A DNA stretch of 64,000 nucleotides from Corallium rubrum. Lineage: Eukaryota; Cnidaria; Anthozoa; Scleralcyonacea; Coralliidae. A program made the translations under genes and the position numbers. The notes under the pieces are model-generated. The model had not been told where the DNA came from. It did not search any database and worked only from the letters and a program-made list of their open reading frames with translations. Below, piece by piece: positions 36,923 through 50,899 of the stretch (positions are counted from its first letter, which is position 1; each line of letters begins with the position of its first letter). Location of the stretch: NCBI GenBank assembly GCA_964035015.1, contig CAXIUP010000268.1, positions 1-64,000 on the forward strand, given 5' to 3'.

Positions 36923-37494
36923 CCCTATCCAGACTGGGCTTTTTTTTTACTTCTGGGACTGGGGGGGGGGGGAGGGGGGGGGCGGAAAGTGCCCGCGGTC
37001 AATATCTCCTGAACTATTTGGTGTATTCCGACGAAACTTTTACAGGTGGATGGTATGCCTTGTTCAAGTATGTGTTACACTTATGTTGCCATGGCGACAA
37101 ATTATGACGTCATTATGACGTCAGTAATTGGAAAAACCCAGGATTACTAGAATTTCGAAAAATTTTTTTCCTATTGTTTTGTTAACATAAAAAAGGTAGT
37201 ATATCAAAAATATAGTTTCTCTTTATTAAAAAGTGCTTACTTTTATTGTAACTATTATAAAAGCAGACATAAAAAAATTTGTCGGCTGAAATTTTGTGTT
37301 GGTAGGTGTTCACGACTCCGCTGTAACTTTTTTTTGGCGCGATATTTTTTCACCAAATTTTCCACACATAAAGCCCATACATATTTAGGAAAAGTCGTAA
37401 AATTTCAGAACCATACCTATAATGGTTTAGGAGATATTAACTTTTAAATTCAGCGCGGGCACTTTCTGCCCCCCCCCCCCAGTCTGGAATAATG
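36923..37494. mobile_element. piggyBac-type MITE with TTAA target duplication
   Basis: TTAA occurs at both edges (36919-36922 and 37495-37498). Inverted ends share 'ccagactggg', a G-run (mirrored as a C-run), then 'gaaagtgcccgcg' and 'aatatctcct', about 70 bp in all with indels. Interior is non-coding. TTAA duplication is the hallmark of piggyBac elements. Confidence 0.8.
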
Positions 37495-37559
37495 TTAAAA
37501 ACTACCGTAGAATACAGCCAAACCCCTGGTGTGGTACCTAACCTTCCCGTGTTTTCACG

Positions 37560-37643
37560 ATGGCTACCAGCAGTTTTCCGCTGTCCACCAATCCAATACC
37601 ATTAGCAAATTATGTCTCATCCAGCAATGCACAAACAAGGGGC
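37560..37643 (+). CDS. Candidate first coding exon before the minisatellite
   Basis: ATG at 37560 in good context (cacgATGg) opens exactly 28 codons, 'MATSSFPLSTNPIPLANYVS' and eight more, followed by a strong donor 'gtaagt' at 37644 (phase 0). The Ser/Pro/Asn-rich peptide resembles no family I know. If real, its intron starts with the 15.3-kb minisatellite. No matching downstream exon could be identified in the window, so this stays a low-confidence call. Confidence 0.3.
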
Positions 37644-40600
37644 GTAAGTAGTGGTGGTGTATGGTGGTGGGTGTATGGTGGTGGGTGTATGGTGGTGGGT
37701 GTATGGTGGTGGGTGTATGGTGGTGGGTGTATGGGTGTATGGTGGTGGGTGTATGGTGGTGGGTGTATGGGGATGGGTGTATGGGGGTGGGTGTATGGTG
37801 GTGGGTGTACCGGGGTGGGTGTATCGGGGTGGGTGTATCGGGGTGGGTGTATGGAGGTGGGTGTATGGGGGTGGGTGTATGGGAGTGGGGTATGGGGGTG
37901 GGGGTATGGTGGTGGGTGAATGGGGGGTGATGTATGGTGATGGGTGTATGGCGGTGTGTGTATGGTGGTGGGTGTATGGGGGTGCGTGTATGGTGGTGGG
38001 TGTATGGGGTGGATGTATGGGGGTGGGTGATGGGGTTGGGGGTGTATGGGGGTAGGTGTATGGGCACGATGGGTGTATGGGGGTAGGTGTATGGGGGTGG
38101 TGTATGGGGGTGGTGTATTGGGGGAGGGGTGTATGGGGGTGGGTGTATGGGGGTGGGTGTATGGGGGTGGGTGTATGGGGGTAGGTGTATAGGGGTGGTG
38201 TATTGGGGGTGGGTGTCTAGAAGTGGGGGTATGGGGGTGGGGGTATGGTGGTGGGTGAATGGCGGTGGATGTATGGTGATGGGTGTATGGGGTGTGTGTG
38301 TATGGGGTGGGTGTATGGGGGTGGGTGTATGGTGGTGGGTGTATGGGGTGGGTGTATGGGGGTGGGTGTATGGGGGTGGGTGTATGGGTGGGTGTATGGG
38401 GGTGGTGTATGGGGTGGGTGTATGGGGGTGGGTGTATGGGGGTGGGTGTATGGGGGTGGGTGTATGGGGGTGGGTGTATGGGGGTGGGTGTATGGGGGTG
38501 GGTGTATGGGGGGGTGTGGTATGGGGGTGGGTGTATTGGGGTGTGGGTGTGCATGGGGATGGGTGAATGGGGGTGGGTGCATGGAGGTGGGTGTATGGGT
38601 GTGTGTGTATGGGGATGGGTGTATGGGGAGGGTACGTATGGGGATGGGTGTATGGGCGTGGGGGTGTATGGTGGTGGGTGTATGGGGGTGGCTGTATGTG
38701 GTGGGTGTATGGGGGTGGGTGTATGGGGGTGGGTGTATGGGGGTGGGTGTATGGGGGTGGGTGTATGGGGGTAAGTGTGTGGTGATGGGTGTATGGGGGT
38801 GGGTGTATGGGGGTGGGTGTATGGGGGTGGGTGTATGGTGATGGGTGTATGGGGAGGGTGTATGGGGATGGGTGTATGGGGGTGGGTGTATGGGGGTGGG
38901 TGTATGGGGTGGGTGTATGGGGGTGGGTGTTTGGGGGTGGGTGTATGGGGGTGGGTGTATGTGGGTGGGTGTATGGGGGTGGGTGAATGGGGTTGGTTAT
39001 GGGGATGGGTGTATGGGGCGGGTGTATGGAGGTGGGTGTATGGGGGTGGGTGAATGTGGGTGGGTGTATGGGGGTGGGTGTATGGGGGTGTGTATGGGGG
39101 GTGGGTGTATGGGGTTGGGTGTATGGGGTGGTTTGTATGGGTGTGGTGTATGGTGGTGGGTGTATGGGGGTGGGTGTATGGGGGTGGGTGTATGGGGGTG
39201 GGTGTATGGGGGTGGGTGTATGGGGGTGGGTGTATGGGGGTGGGTGTATGGTGGGTGTATGGGGTGGGTGTATGGGGTGGGTGTATGGGGGTGGGTGTAT
39301 GGTGGTGGGTGTATGGGGGTGTGTATGGTGGTGGGTGTATGGGGGTGGGTGTATGGGGTGGGTGTATGGTGTGGGTGTATGGGGTGGGTGTATGGGGGTT
39401 GGTGTATGGTGGTGTATGGGGGTGGGTGTATGGGGGTGGGTGTATGGGGGTGGGTGTATGGTGGTGGGTGTATGGGGGTGGGTGTATGGGGGTGGGTGTA
39501 TGGGGGTGGGTGTATGGGGGTGGGTGTATGGGGGTGGGTGTATGGTGGTGGGTGTATGGGGGTGGGTGTATGGGGGTGGGTGTATGGGGGTGGTGTATGG
39601 GGGTGGGTGTAGGGGGTGGGTGTATGGGGGTGGTGTATGGGGTGGGTGTATGGGGGTGGGTGTATGGTGGTGGGTGTATGGGGGTGGGTGTATGTGGGTG
39701 GGTGTATGGGGTGGGTGTATGGGGTGGGTGTATGGGGGTGGGTGTATGGGGGTGGGTGTATGGGGGTGGGTGTATGGGGGTGGGTGTATGGGGTGGGTGT
39801 ATGGGGGTGGGTGTATGGGGTGGGTGTGTGGGGGTGGGTGTTTGGGGGGGGTGTATGGGGGTGGGTGTATGGGGGTGGGTGTATGGGGTGGGTGTATGGG
39901 GTGGGTGTATGGGGGTGGTGTATGGGGTGGTGGGTGTATGGGGGTGGGTGTATGGTGGTGGGTGTATGGTGGTGGGTGTATGTGGGTGGGTGTATGGTGG
40001 TGGGTGTATGGGGGTGGTGTATGGTGGTGGGTGTATGGGGGTGGGTGTATGGGGGTGGGTGTATGGGGCTAGGTGTATGGGGGTGGGTGTTTGGGGGTGG
40101 GTGTATGGGGGTGGGTGTATGGGGGTGGGTGTATGGGGGTGGGTGTATGGTGGTGGGTGTATGGGGGTGGGTGTATGGGGGAGGGTGTATGGGGGTGGGT
40201 GTATGGGGTGGGTGTATGGGGTGGGTGTATGGGGTGGGTGTATGGGGTGGGTGTATGGGGGTGGGTGTATGGTGGTGGGTGTATGGGGGTGGGTGTATGG
40301 GTGGGTGTATGGGGTGGGTGTATGGGGGTGGGTGTATGGGGGTGGGTGTATGGGGGTGGGTGTATGGGGGTGGGTGTATGGGGGTGGGTGTATGGGGGTG
40401 GGTGTATGGGGGTGGGTGTATGGGGGTGGGTGTATGGTGGTGGTGTATTGGGGGTGTGTATGGGGGTGGGTGTATGGGGGTGGGTGTATGGTGGTGGGTG
40501 TATGGGGTGGGTGTATGGGGTGGGTGTATGGTGGTGGGTGTATGGGGGTGGGTGTATGGGGGTGGGTGTATGGGGGTGGGTGTATGGGGGCGGGTGTATG

Positions 40601-43600
40601 GGGTGGGTGTATGGGGTGGGTGTATTGGTGGTGGGTGTATGGGGGTGGGTGTATGGGGTGGGTGTATGGGGGTGGGTGTATGGGGGTGGGTGTATGGGGG
40701 TGGGTGTATGGTGGTGGGTGTATGGGGTGGGTGTATGGGGGTGGGTGTATGGGGGTGGGTGTATGGTGGTGGGTGTATGGGGGGTGGTGTATGGTGGTGG
40801 GTGTATGGGGGTGGGTGTATGGGGGTGGGTGTATGGGGGTGGGTGTATGGGGGTGGGTGTATGGTGGTGGGTGTATGGGGTGGGTGTATGGGGGTGGGTG
40901 TATGGGGGTGGTGTATGGTGGTGGGTGTATGGGGGTGTGGGTGTGTATGGGGTGGGTGTATGGGGGTGGGTGTATGGGGGTGGGTGTATGGGGGTGGGTG
41001 TATGGGGGTGGGTGTATGGGGTGGTGTATGGTGTGGGTGTATGGGGGTGGGTGTATGGTGGTGGGTGTATGGGGGTGGGTGTATGGGGGTGGGTGTATGG
41101 GGGTGGGTGTATGGTGGGGTGTATGGGGGTGGTGTATGGGGTGGGTGTATGGGGTGGGTGTATGGGGGTGGGTGTATGGGGGTGGGTGTATGGTGGTGGG
41201 TGTATGGGGGTGGGTGTATGGGGGTGGGTGTATGGGGGGGTGGGTGTATGGGGGTGGGTGTATGGGGGTGGGTGTATGGGGGTGGGTGTGTGGTGATTGG
41301 TGTATGGGGGCGGGTGTATGGGGGTGGGTGTATGGGGGTGGGTGTATGTGGGTGGGTGTATGGTGGGTGTATGGGGGTGGTGTATGGTGGTTGTGTATGG
41401 GGGTGGGTGTATGGGGGTGGGTGTATGGGGGTGGTGTATGGGGTTGGGTGTATGGGGGTGGGTGTATGGGGGTGGGTGTATGGTGGTGGGTGTATGGGGG
41501 TGGGTGTATGGGGGTGGGTGTATGGGGGTGGGTGTATGGGGGTGGGTGTATGGGGGTGGGTGTATGGGGGTGGTGTATGGGGATGGGTGTATGGGGGCGG
41601 GTGTATGGTGGTGGGTGTATGGGGGTGGGTGAATGTGGGTGGGTGTATGGTGGTGGGTGTATGGGGGTGGTGTATGGTGGTGGGTGTATGGGGGTGGGTG
41701 TATGGGGGTGGGTGTATGGGGGTGGGTGTATGGTGGTGGGTGTATGGGGGTGGGTGTATGGGGGTGGGTGTATGGTGGTGGGTGTATGGGGGTGGGTGTA
41801 TGGGGGTGGGTGTATGGGGGTGGGTGTATGGGGGTGGGTGTATGGGGGTGGGTGTATGGGGGTTGGTGTATGGGGGCGGGTGTATGGGGGTGGGTGTATG
41901 GGGGTGGATGTATGGCGGTGGGTGTATGCGGGTAGGTGTATGGGGGTGGTGTATTGGTGGTGGGTTTATGGGGGTGGGTGTATGGGGGTGGGTGTATGGT
42001 GGTTTGTGTATGGGGTGGGTGTATGATGGTGGTTGTATGGGGGTGGGTTTATGGTGGTGGGTGTATGGGGGGTAGTGTATGGTGGTGGGTGTTAGGGGGC
42101 GGGTGGTTGCGGGTGGGTGTATTGGTGTGGGTGTGGGGGTGGGTGTATGGGGGTGGGTGTATGGGGGTGGGTGTATGGGGATGTGTGTTGTGGGCGGGTG
42201 TATGGTGGTTGGTGTATGGGGGTGGGTGAATGTTTGTGGGTGTATCGTTTTGGGTGTATGGGGTTGTGTAAGGCGGTGGGTGTATGGGGAGGGTGTATGG
42301 GGATGGGCGGATGGGCATGGGGTTATGGGGGTGGGTGTATGGGGGTGGGTGTATGGTGGTGGTTGTATGGGTGTGGGTGTATGGTGGTGGGTGGATGGGG
42401 GGTGGTGTATGGTGGTGGGTGTTTGGGGGTGGGTCTTTGGGGGTGGGTGTATGTGGGTGGGTGTATGGGGGTGGGTGTATGGTGGGGGGTGTATGGGGCT
42501 GGGTGTATGGGGGTGGTTCTATGGGTGTGCGTGTATGGTGGTGGGTGTATGGGGAGTATGGGTGTGGGTGCATGGGGGTGGCTGTATGGGGGTGGGTGTA
42601 TGGGGGTGGGTGTATGGGGTGGGTGTATGGGGGTAGGTGTATGGGGGTTGTGTATTGGTGTTGGGTGTATGGGGTGGTTATATGGTGGTGGGTGTCTGGC
42701 GGTGGGTGTTTGCGGGTGGGTGTATGGGGGTGGGTGTATGGGGGTGGGTGTAAGGTGGAGGGTGTATGGTGGTTTGTGTATGGGGTGGGTGTATGATGGT
42801 GGGTGTATGGGGGTGGGTTTATGGTGGTGGGTGTATGGGGGGTGGTGTATGGTGGTGGGTGTTAGGGGGCGGGTGGTTGCGGGTGGCTGTATTGGTGTGG
42901 GTGTAAGGAGGTGGGTGTATGGGGGTGGGTGTATGGGTTGGGTGTATGGGGGTAGGTGTATGGGGGTTGTGTATTGGTGTTGGGTGTATGGGGTGGTTAT
43001 ATGGTGGTGGGTGTCTGGCGGGTAGGTGTATGGTGGTTGTGTATTGGGGGTGGCTGTATGGGGGTGGGGGTATGGGGGTGGATGTATGGGGTTGGGTGTA
43101 TGGGGGTAGGTGTATGGGGGTGAGTGTATTGGTGGTGGGTTTATGGGGGTGGTTGTATGGGGGTGGGTGTATGGGGGTGGGTGTATGGGGGTGGGTGTAG
43201 GGGGTGGGTGTATGGGGTTGGTTATATGGGGATGGGAGTTAGGGGCGGGTGTATGGTGGTGGGTGTATGGGGGTGGGTGTATGTGGGTGGGCGTATTTGG
43301 TGGGTGTATGGGGGTAGGTGTATGGTGGTTGTGTATTGGGGGTGGCTGTATGGGGGTGGGTGTATGGGGGTGGATGTATGGGGTTGGGTGTATGGGGGTA
43401 GGTGTATGGGGGTGGTGTATTGGTGGTGGGTTTATGGGGGTGGGTGTATGGGGGTGGGTGTATGGGGGTGTGCGTATGGGGGTGGGTGTATGGGGGTGGG
43501 TGTATGGGGGTGGGTGTATGGGGGTGGGTGTATGGGGGTGGGTGTATGGGGGTGTGCGTATGGCGGTGGGTGTATGGGGGTGGGTGTATGGTGGCGGTGT

Positions 43601-44030
43601 ATGTGGGTGGCTGTATGGGGTGGGTGTATGGGGGTAGGTGTATGGGGGTTGTGTATTTGGGGTGGGTGTATGGGGGTGGGTGTATGGGGGTGGGTGTGTG
43701 GGGGTGGGTGTATGGTGGTGGGTGTATGGTGGTGGGTGTATGGTGGTGGACGTATAGGGGTGTGTGTATGGGGCTGGGTGTATGGGGGAAGGTGTATGGG
43801 GGTGGTGTATTGGGGTGGGTGTATGGGGGCGGGTGTATGGGGGTGGTTGTATGAAGGTGGGTGTATGGGGGTGGCTGTATGGTGGTTGTTGTATAGAGGT
43901 GTGTGTGTGCTGGTGTGTGTATGGGGGTGGGTGTGAGGTGGTGCGTGTATGGTGGTGGGTGTATGGGGGTGGGTGTATGGGTATGGGTGGGTGTATGGGG
44001 GGTGTATGGTGTATGGGGTGGTGTATTGGG

Positions 44031-44290
44031 GATGGGTGTATGGGGGTGGGGGTATGGGGGTGGGGGTATGGGGGTGGGTGTATGGCGGTGGGTGTATGGG
44101 GGTGGGTGTATGGGAGTGGGTGTATGGGGGTAATTGTATGGGAGTGGTTTATTGCGGGTGGAGTATGTACCCATCCCCAGATGGGTGAATGGGGGTGGGT
44201 GTATGGTGGTGGATGTATGGGGGTGTGTGTATGGTGATGGGTGTATGGGGATGGTTATATGGGGATGGGTGTCGGGGGCGGGTGTATGGG
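44031..44290. repeat. Higher-order segment inside the minisatellite (also near 49254-49510)
   Basis: A non-unit island 'gagtatgtacccatcccc' followed by 'agatgggtgaat' occurs at 44161, 44974 and 49387. Around the first and third, about 260 bp match nearly base for base, including 'ggagtggtttattgcg' before and 'gttatatggggatgggtgtc' after. Confidence 0.85.
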
Positions 44291-47200
44291 GGTGGCTGTA
44301 TGGGGGTGGCTGTATGGGGGTGGGTGTATGGGAGTGGGTGTATGGGGGCGGGTGTATGGTGGTGGGGGTATGGGGTGGGTGTATTCGGGTGGTGGGGGTT
44401 GTGTATGGGGTTGGGTGTATGGGGGTGGTTGTATGGGGTGGGTGTATGGTCGTGGGTGTATGGGGGGTGGTGTATGGGTGGTGGGTGTATGGGGCTGGGT
44501 GTTTGGGGGTGGTGTATGGGGTGGGTATATGGGGATGGGTGTATGGTGGTGGGTGTATGGGGGTGGGTGTATGGGGATTGGTGTTGTGGGTGGGTGTATG
44601 GTGGTGGGTGTATGGGGGTGGGTGAATGTCGGTGGGTGTATGGTTGTGGGTGTATGTGGTTGGGTATGGTGGTGGGTGTATGGGGAGGGTGTATGGGGAT
44701 GGGCGTATGGACGTGGGGTTATGGTGATGGGTGTATGGGGGTGGGTGTATGGTGGTGTGTATGGGGTGGGTTTATGGGGGTGCGTGTATGGTGGTGGGTG
44801 TATGGGGTGTGGGTGTATGGTGGTGGGTGTATGGGGTGGGTGTTTGGGGGTGGGTGTATGGGGTGGGTGTATGGGGGTGGGGATATGGGGGTGGGTGTAT
44901 GGGGTTGGGTGTATGGGGGTGGGTGTATGGTGAGTGGGTGTATGGTGGTGGGTAAGTGTATGGTGGTGGGGTGGAGTATGTACCCATCCCCAGATGGGTG
45001 AATGGGGGTGGGTGCATGGTGGTGGAATGTATGGGGGTGGGTGTATGGTGGTGGGTGTATGGGGATGGTTATATGGGGATGGGTGTCGGGGGCGGGTGTA
45101 TGGTGGTGGGTGTGTGGTGGTGGGCGAATGTGGGTAGGTGTATGGTGGTGGGTGTATGGGGGTGTGTGTATGGTGGTGGGTGTATGGGGTTGGGTGTATG
45201 GGGGTGGTTGTATGGGTGTGCGTGTATGGTGGTGGGTGTATGGGTGTGGGTGTATGGGGTGGCTGTATGGGGGTGGGAGTATGGGGGTGTTTGTATGGGT
45301 GTGCGTGTATGGTGGTGGGTGTATGGGGGGGTGTGGGTGTATGGGGTGGGTGTATTGGGGTAGGTGTATGAGGGTTGTGTATTGGGTGTGGGTGTATGGG
45401 GTGGGTGTATGGTGGTGGGTGTATGGTCGTGGGTGTATGGGGGTGGGTGTATGGTGGTGGGTGTATGGGGTGGGTGTATGGTGGTGGGTGTATGGGGTGG
45501 GTGTATGGTGGTGGGTGTATGGGGGTGGGTGTATGGGGGGGTGGGTGTATGGTGGTGGGTGTATGGGGGTGGGTGAATGTCGGTGGGTGTATGGTTGTGG
45601 GTGTATGGGGTTGTGTATGGTGGTGGGTGTATGGGGAGGGTGTATGGGGATGGGTGTATGGGTGGGTGTATGGGTGGGTGTATGGGGGTGGGTGTATGGT
45701 GGTGGGTGTATGGGGTGGTGTATGGGGGGTGGGTGTATGGTGGTGGGTGTGTATGGGTGGGGGTGGGTGTTTGGGGGTGGGTGGGTGTATGGGGTGGGTG
45801 TATGGGGGTGGTGTAGGTGGTGGGTGTTTGGTGGTTTTGGGGGTGGGTGTATGGGGGTGGGTGAATGGTGGGTGGGTGTATGGTGGTGGGTGTATGGGTG
45901 TGGGTGTATGGGGGTGGGTGTATGGGGGTGGGTGTATGGGAGTGGGTGTATGGGGGCGGGTGTATATGGGGTTGGGTGTATGGGTGGGTGTATTGGGGTG
46001 GTGTATCTTGGGTACATGGGGGTGGGTGTATGTGGGTGGGTGTATGGGGGTGGGTGTATGGGGGTGGGTGTATGGGGGGTGGGTGTATGGGGTGGTTATA
46101 TGGGGATGGGTGTTGGGGGTCGGTGTATGGGGTGGGTTTATGGGGGTGGGTGAATGGTGGGTGGGTGTATGGTGGTGGGTGTTTGGGGGTGTGTGTATAG
46201 TGGTGGGTGTATGGTGGTGGGTGTATGGGGGTGGGTGTATGGGGTGTTCGTGTATGGTGGTGGGTGTATGGGGTTGTGTATGGGGTGGGTGTATGGGGGT
46301 GGGTGTATGGGGGTGGGTGTATGGGGGGGGTTATAGTGGTGGGTGTATGGGGGTGGGTGTATGTGGTGGGTGTATGGGGTGGGTGTATATGGGGGTGGGT
46401 GTATGGTGGTTGCTTGTATGGGGGGTGGTGTGGTGGTGGATGTTTGGGGGTGGGTTTTTGGGGGGTGGGTGTGTGGGGGTGGGTGTAGGGGGTGGGTGTA
46501 TGTGTGGTTGGTTATATGGGGATGTGTGTTGGGGGCGGGTGTATGGTGGTTGGTGCATGGGGGTGGGTGAATGTGGGTGGGTGTATGGTGGTGGGTGTTT
46601 GGGGTGGGTGTATGGGGGTGGGTGTATGGGGGTAGGTGTATGGGGGTTGTGTATAGGGGTTGGGTGTATGGGGGTGGTTGTATGATGTTGGGTACATGGG
46701 GGTGGGTGTTGCGGGTGGGTGTTGGGGGTGGGTGTATGGGGGTGGGTGTGGGGGTGGGTGTATGGGGTTGGTTATATGGGGATGGGTGTTGGGGGCGGGT
46801 GTATGGTGGTGGGTGTATGGGGGTGGGTGAATGTGGGTGGGTGTATGGTGGTGGGTGTATGGGGGTGGGTGTATGGGGTGGGTGTGGGTGGGTGTATGGG
46901 GTTGGGTGTATGGGGGTGGTTGTATGGGTGTGCGTGTATGGTGGTGGACGTATGGGGGGAATGGGTGTGGGTGTTTGGGGGTGGGTGTTTGGGGTGGGTT
47001 GTATGGGGGTGGGTGTATGGGGGCGGGTGTATATGGGTGGGTGTATGGGGTGGGTGTATGGGGGTAGGTGTATGGTGGTTGTGTATTGGGGGTGGATGTT
47101 TGGGGGTGGGTGTATGGGAGTGGGTGTATGGGGGTGGGTGTGGGGGTGGGTGTTTGTGGGGTGGGTGTATGGGGATGTGTGGGTGTGTGTATGGTGGTGG

Positions 47201-50200
47201 GTGTATGGGTGGTGGGTGTGGGTGTATGGGGGTGGGTGTATGTGGGTGGGTGTATGGGGGTGGGTGTATGGGGGTGGGTGTATGGGGGTGGGTGTATGGG
47301 GTGGGTGTGTATGGGGGTGGTGTATGGGGGTGGGTGTATGGGGGTGGTGTATGGGGGTGGGTGTATGGGGGTGGGTGTATGGGGGTGGGTGTATGGGGGT
47401 GGGTGTATGGGGGTGGGTGTATGGGGGTGGGTGTATGGGGGTGGGTGTATGGGGGTGGGTGTATGGGGGTGGTGTATGGGGGTGGGTGTATGGGGGTGGG
47501 TGTATGGGGTGGGTGTATGGTGGTGGGTGTATGGGGGTGGGTGTATGGGGGTGGGTGTATGGGGTGGGTGTATGGGGGTGGGTGTATGGGTGGTGGGGGG
47601 TGGGTGTATGGGGTGGGTGTATGGGGGTGGGTGTATGGGGGTGGGTGTATGGGGGGCGGTGTATGGTGGTGGGTGTTTGGGGGTGGGTGTTTTGGGGTGG
47701 GTGTATGGGGGTGGGTGTGGGGGGTGGGTGTATGGGGGTTGGTGTAGGGGTTCGTTTGGTTATATGGGGATGGGTGTTGGGGGCGGTGTATGGTGGTGAG
47801 TGTGTGGGGGTGGGCGAATGTGGGTGGGTGTATGGTGGTGGGTGTATGGGGGTGTGTGTATGGTGGTGGGTGTATGGGGTTGGGTGTATGGGGGTGGTTG
47901 TATGGGTGTGCGTGTATGGTGGTGGGTGTATGGGGGTGTGGGTGTGAGTGTATGGGGGTGACTGTATGGGGGTGGGTGTATAGGAGTGGGTGTATGGGGG
48001 CAGGTGTATATGGGTGGGTGTATGGGGTGGGTGTATTGGGGTAGGTGTATGAGGGTTGTGTATTCGGTGTGGGTGTATGGGGTGGGTGTATGGTGGTGGG
48101 TGTATGGGGGTGGGTGTATGGGGGTGGGTGTATGGTGGTGGGTGTATGGGGGGGGGTGTATGGTGGTGGGTGTTAGGGGGTGGGTGTTTGGGGGTGGGTG
48201 TATGGGGGTGGGGATATGGGAATGGGTGTATGGTGGTGTGTGTATGGGGGTGGGTGTATGGGGATAGGTGTTCTGGGCGGGTGTATGGTGGTGGGTGTAT
48301 GGGGGAGGGGTGAATGTCGGGGGTGGGTGTATGGTTGGTGGGCGTATGGGGTTGTGTATGGTGGTTTGTGTATGGGGAGGGTGTATGGGGGTGGTCGTAT
48401 CGGCGTGGGGTTATGGTGGTGGGTGTATGGGGGTCGGTGTATCGTGGTGGTGTATGGGGGTAGGTGTATGGTGGTGGGTGTATGGTGGTGGGTGTATGGG
48501 GGATGGTGTATGGTGGTGGGTGTTTGGGGGTGGGTGTTTGTGGGTGGGTGTATGGGGGTGGGTGTATGGGGGTGGGTGTATGGGGGTGGGTGTATGCGGT
48601 TGGTTATATGGGGATGGGTGTATGGGGGTGGGGTGTATCGTGGTGGGTGTATGGAGGTGGGTGAATGTGGGTGGGTGTATGGTGGTGGGTGTATGGGGTG
48701 TGTGTATGGTGGTGGGTGTATGGGGTTGGGTGTATGGGGGTGGTTGTATGGGTGTGCGTGTATGGTGGTTGGTGTATGGGGGTATGGGTGGGTGTATGGG
48801 GGTGGCTGTATGGGGGTGAGTGTATGGGGGTGGGTGTATGGGGGTGGGTGAATGTGGGTGGGTGTATGGGATGGGTGTATTGGGGTAGGTGTATGGGGGT
48901 TGGGTGTATATGGGAGTGGGTGTATGGGGGTGGGTGTATGGGGGTGGGTGTATGGGGGGGTGGGTGTATGGGGGTGGGTGTATGGGGGTAGGTGTATGGG
49001 GGTGGTGTATTGTGGTGGGTGTATGGGGGTGGGTGTATGGGGGTGGGGGTATGGGGGTGGGGGTATGGGGGTGGGTGAATGGGGATGGATGTATGGTGAT
49101 GGGTGTATGGGGGTGTGTGTATGGCAGTGGGTGTATGGGGGTGCGTGTATGGTGGTGGGTGTATGGTGGTGGGTTTATGGGGGTGCGTGTATGGGGGTGG
49201 GTGTATGGGTATGGGTGTATGGGGGTAGGTGTTTGGGGTGGGTGTATGGGGGATGGGTGTATGGGGGTGGGGGTATGGGGGTGGGGGTATGGGGGTGGGT
49301 GTATGGCGGTGGGTGTATGGGGGTGGGTGTATGGGAGTGGGTGTATGGTGGTGGGTAATTGTATGGGAGTGGTTTATTGCGTGGTGGAGTATGTACCCAT
49401 CCCCAGATGGGTGAATGGGGGTGGGTGTATGGTGGTGGATGTATGGGGGTGTGTGTATGGTGATGGGTGTATGGGGATGGTTATATGGGGATGGGTGTCG
49501 GGGGCGGGTGTATGGTGGTGGGTGTATGTGGGTGGGTGAATGTGGGTGGGTGTACGGTGGTTGGTGTATGGGGATGTGTGTATTTTGGTGGGTGTTGGTG
49601 GGGTTGGGTGTATGGGGGTGGTTGTATGGGTGTGCGTGTATGGTGGTGGGTGTATGGGTGGTATGGGTGTGGGTGTATGGGGTGGGTGTATGGGGGTGAT
49701 GTATGGGGGTGGGTGTAATGGGGTGGGTGTATGGTGGTGGGTGTATGGGGGGTGGTGTATGGTGGTGGGTGTTTGGGGGTGGGTGAATGTCGGTGGGTGT
49801 ATGGTTGTGGGTGTATGTGGTTGGGTATGGTGGTGGGTGTATGGGGAGTGGTGTATGGGGATGGGCGTATGGGCGTGGGATTATGGTGGTGGGTGTATGG
49901 GGGTGGATGTATGGTGGTGGGTGTATGGGGGGGGGGGTGTATGGTGGTGTGTGTATGGGGTGTGGTGTATGGTGGTGGTTGTTTTGGGGTGGGTGTTTGG
50001 GGGTGATTGTATGCTGGTGGGTGTATGGGGGTGGGAGTGTATGGTGGTGGTGTATGGGGTTGGTTATATGGGGATGGTGTATGGTGGCGGGTGTATGGTG
50101 GTGGGTGTGTGGTGGTGGGCGAATGTATGGGTGGGTGTATGGTGGTGGGTGTGTGGTGGTGGGCGAATGTTGGTGGGTGTATGGTGGTGGGTGTGGTGGT

Positions 50201-50899
50201 GGGCGAATGTGGGTGGGTGTATGGGGTGGTGGGTGTGTGGTGGTGGGCGAATGTGGGTGGGTGTATGGTGGTGGGTGTATGGGGGTGGGTGTATGGTGGT
50301 GGGTGTATGGGGGTGGGTGTATGGGGGTGGTTGTATGGGTGTGCGTGTATGGTGGTGGGTGTATGGGTGTGGGTGTATGGGGGTGGCTGTATGGGGGTGG
50401 GTGTATGGGGGTGGGTGTATGGGGGGTGGTGTATGGTGGGTGTATTGGGTTGGGTGTATTTTGGTAGGTGTATGGGTGTTGTGTGGGTGTGGGTGTATGG
50501 GGTGGGTGTCGGTGGTGTATGTGGTGGGTGTATGTGGGGGTGGGTGTATGGTGGTGGGTGTATGGGGGTGTGTGTATGGCGGTGGGTGTGTGGGGTTGGG
50601 TGTATGGGGGTGGTTGTATGGGTGTGCGTGTATGGCGGTGGACGTATGGGGGGGTATGGGTGTGGGTGTATGGGGGTGGCTGTATGGGGGTGGTTGTATG
50701 GGGGTGGGTGTATGGGGGCGTGTGTATATGGGTGGGTGTATGGGGTGGGTGTATGGGGGTAGGTGTATGGTGGTTGTGTGTGGGGGTGGATGTATGGGGG
50801 TGGGTGTATGGGAGTGGGTGTATGGGGGTGGGTGTATGGTGGTGGGTGTATGGGGATGGGTGTTGGGGGCGGGTGTATGGTGGTGGGTGTATGGGGGTG

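Noticed and set aside
39054..42026. 990-codon plus-strand open frame in the minisatellite
   Set aside because: The frame only exists because the 14-bp unit has no stop words; neighbouring frames and the other strand are equally open, and no unique sequence or domain is included.
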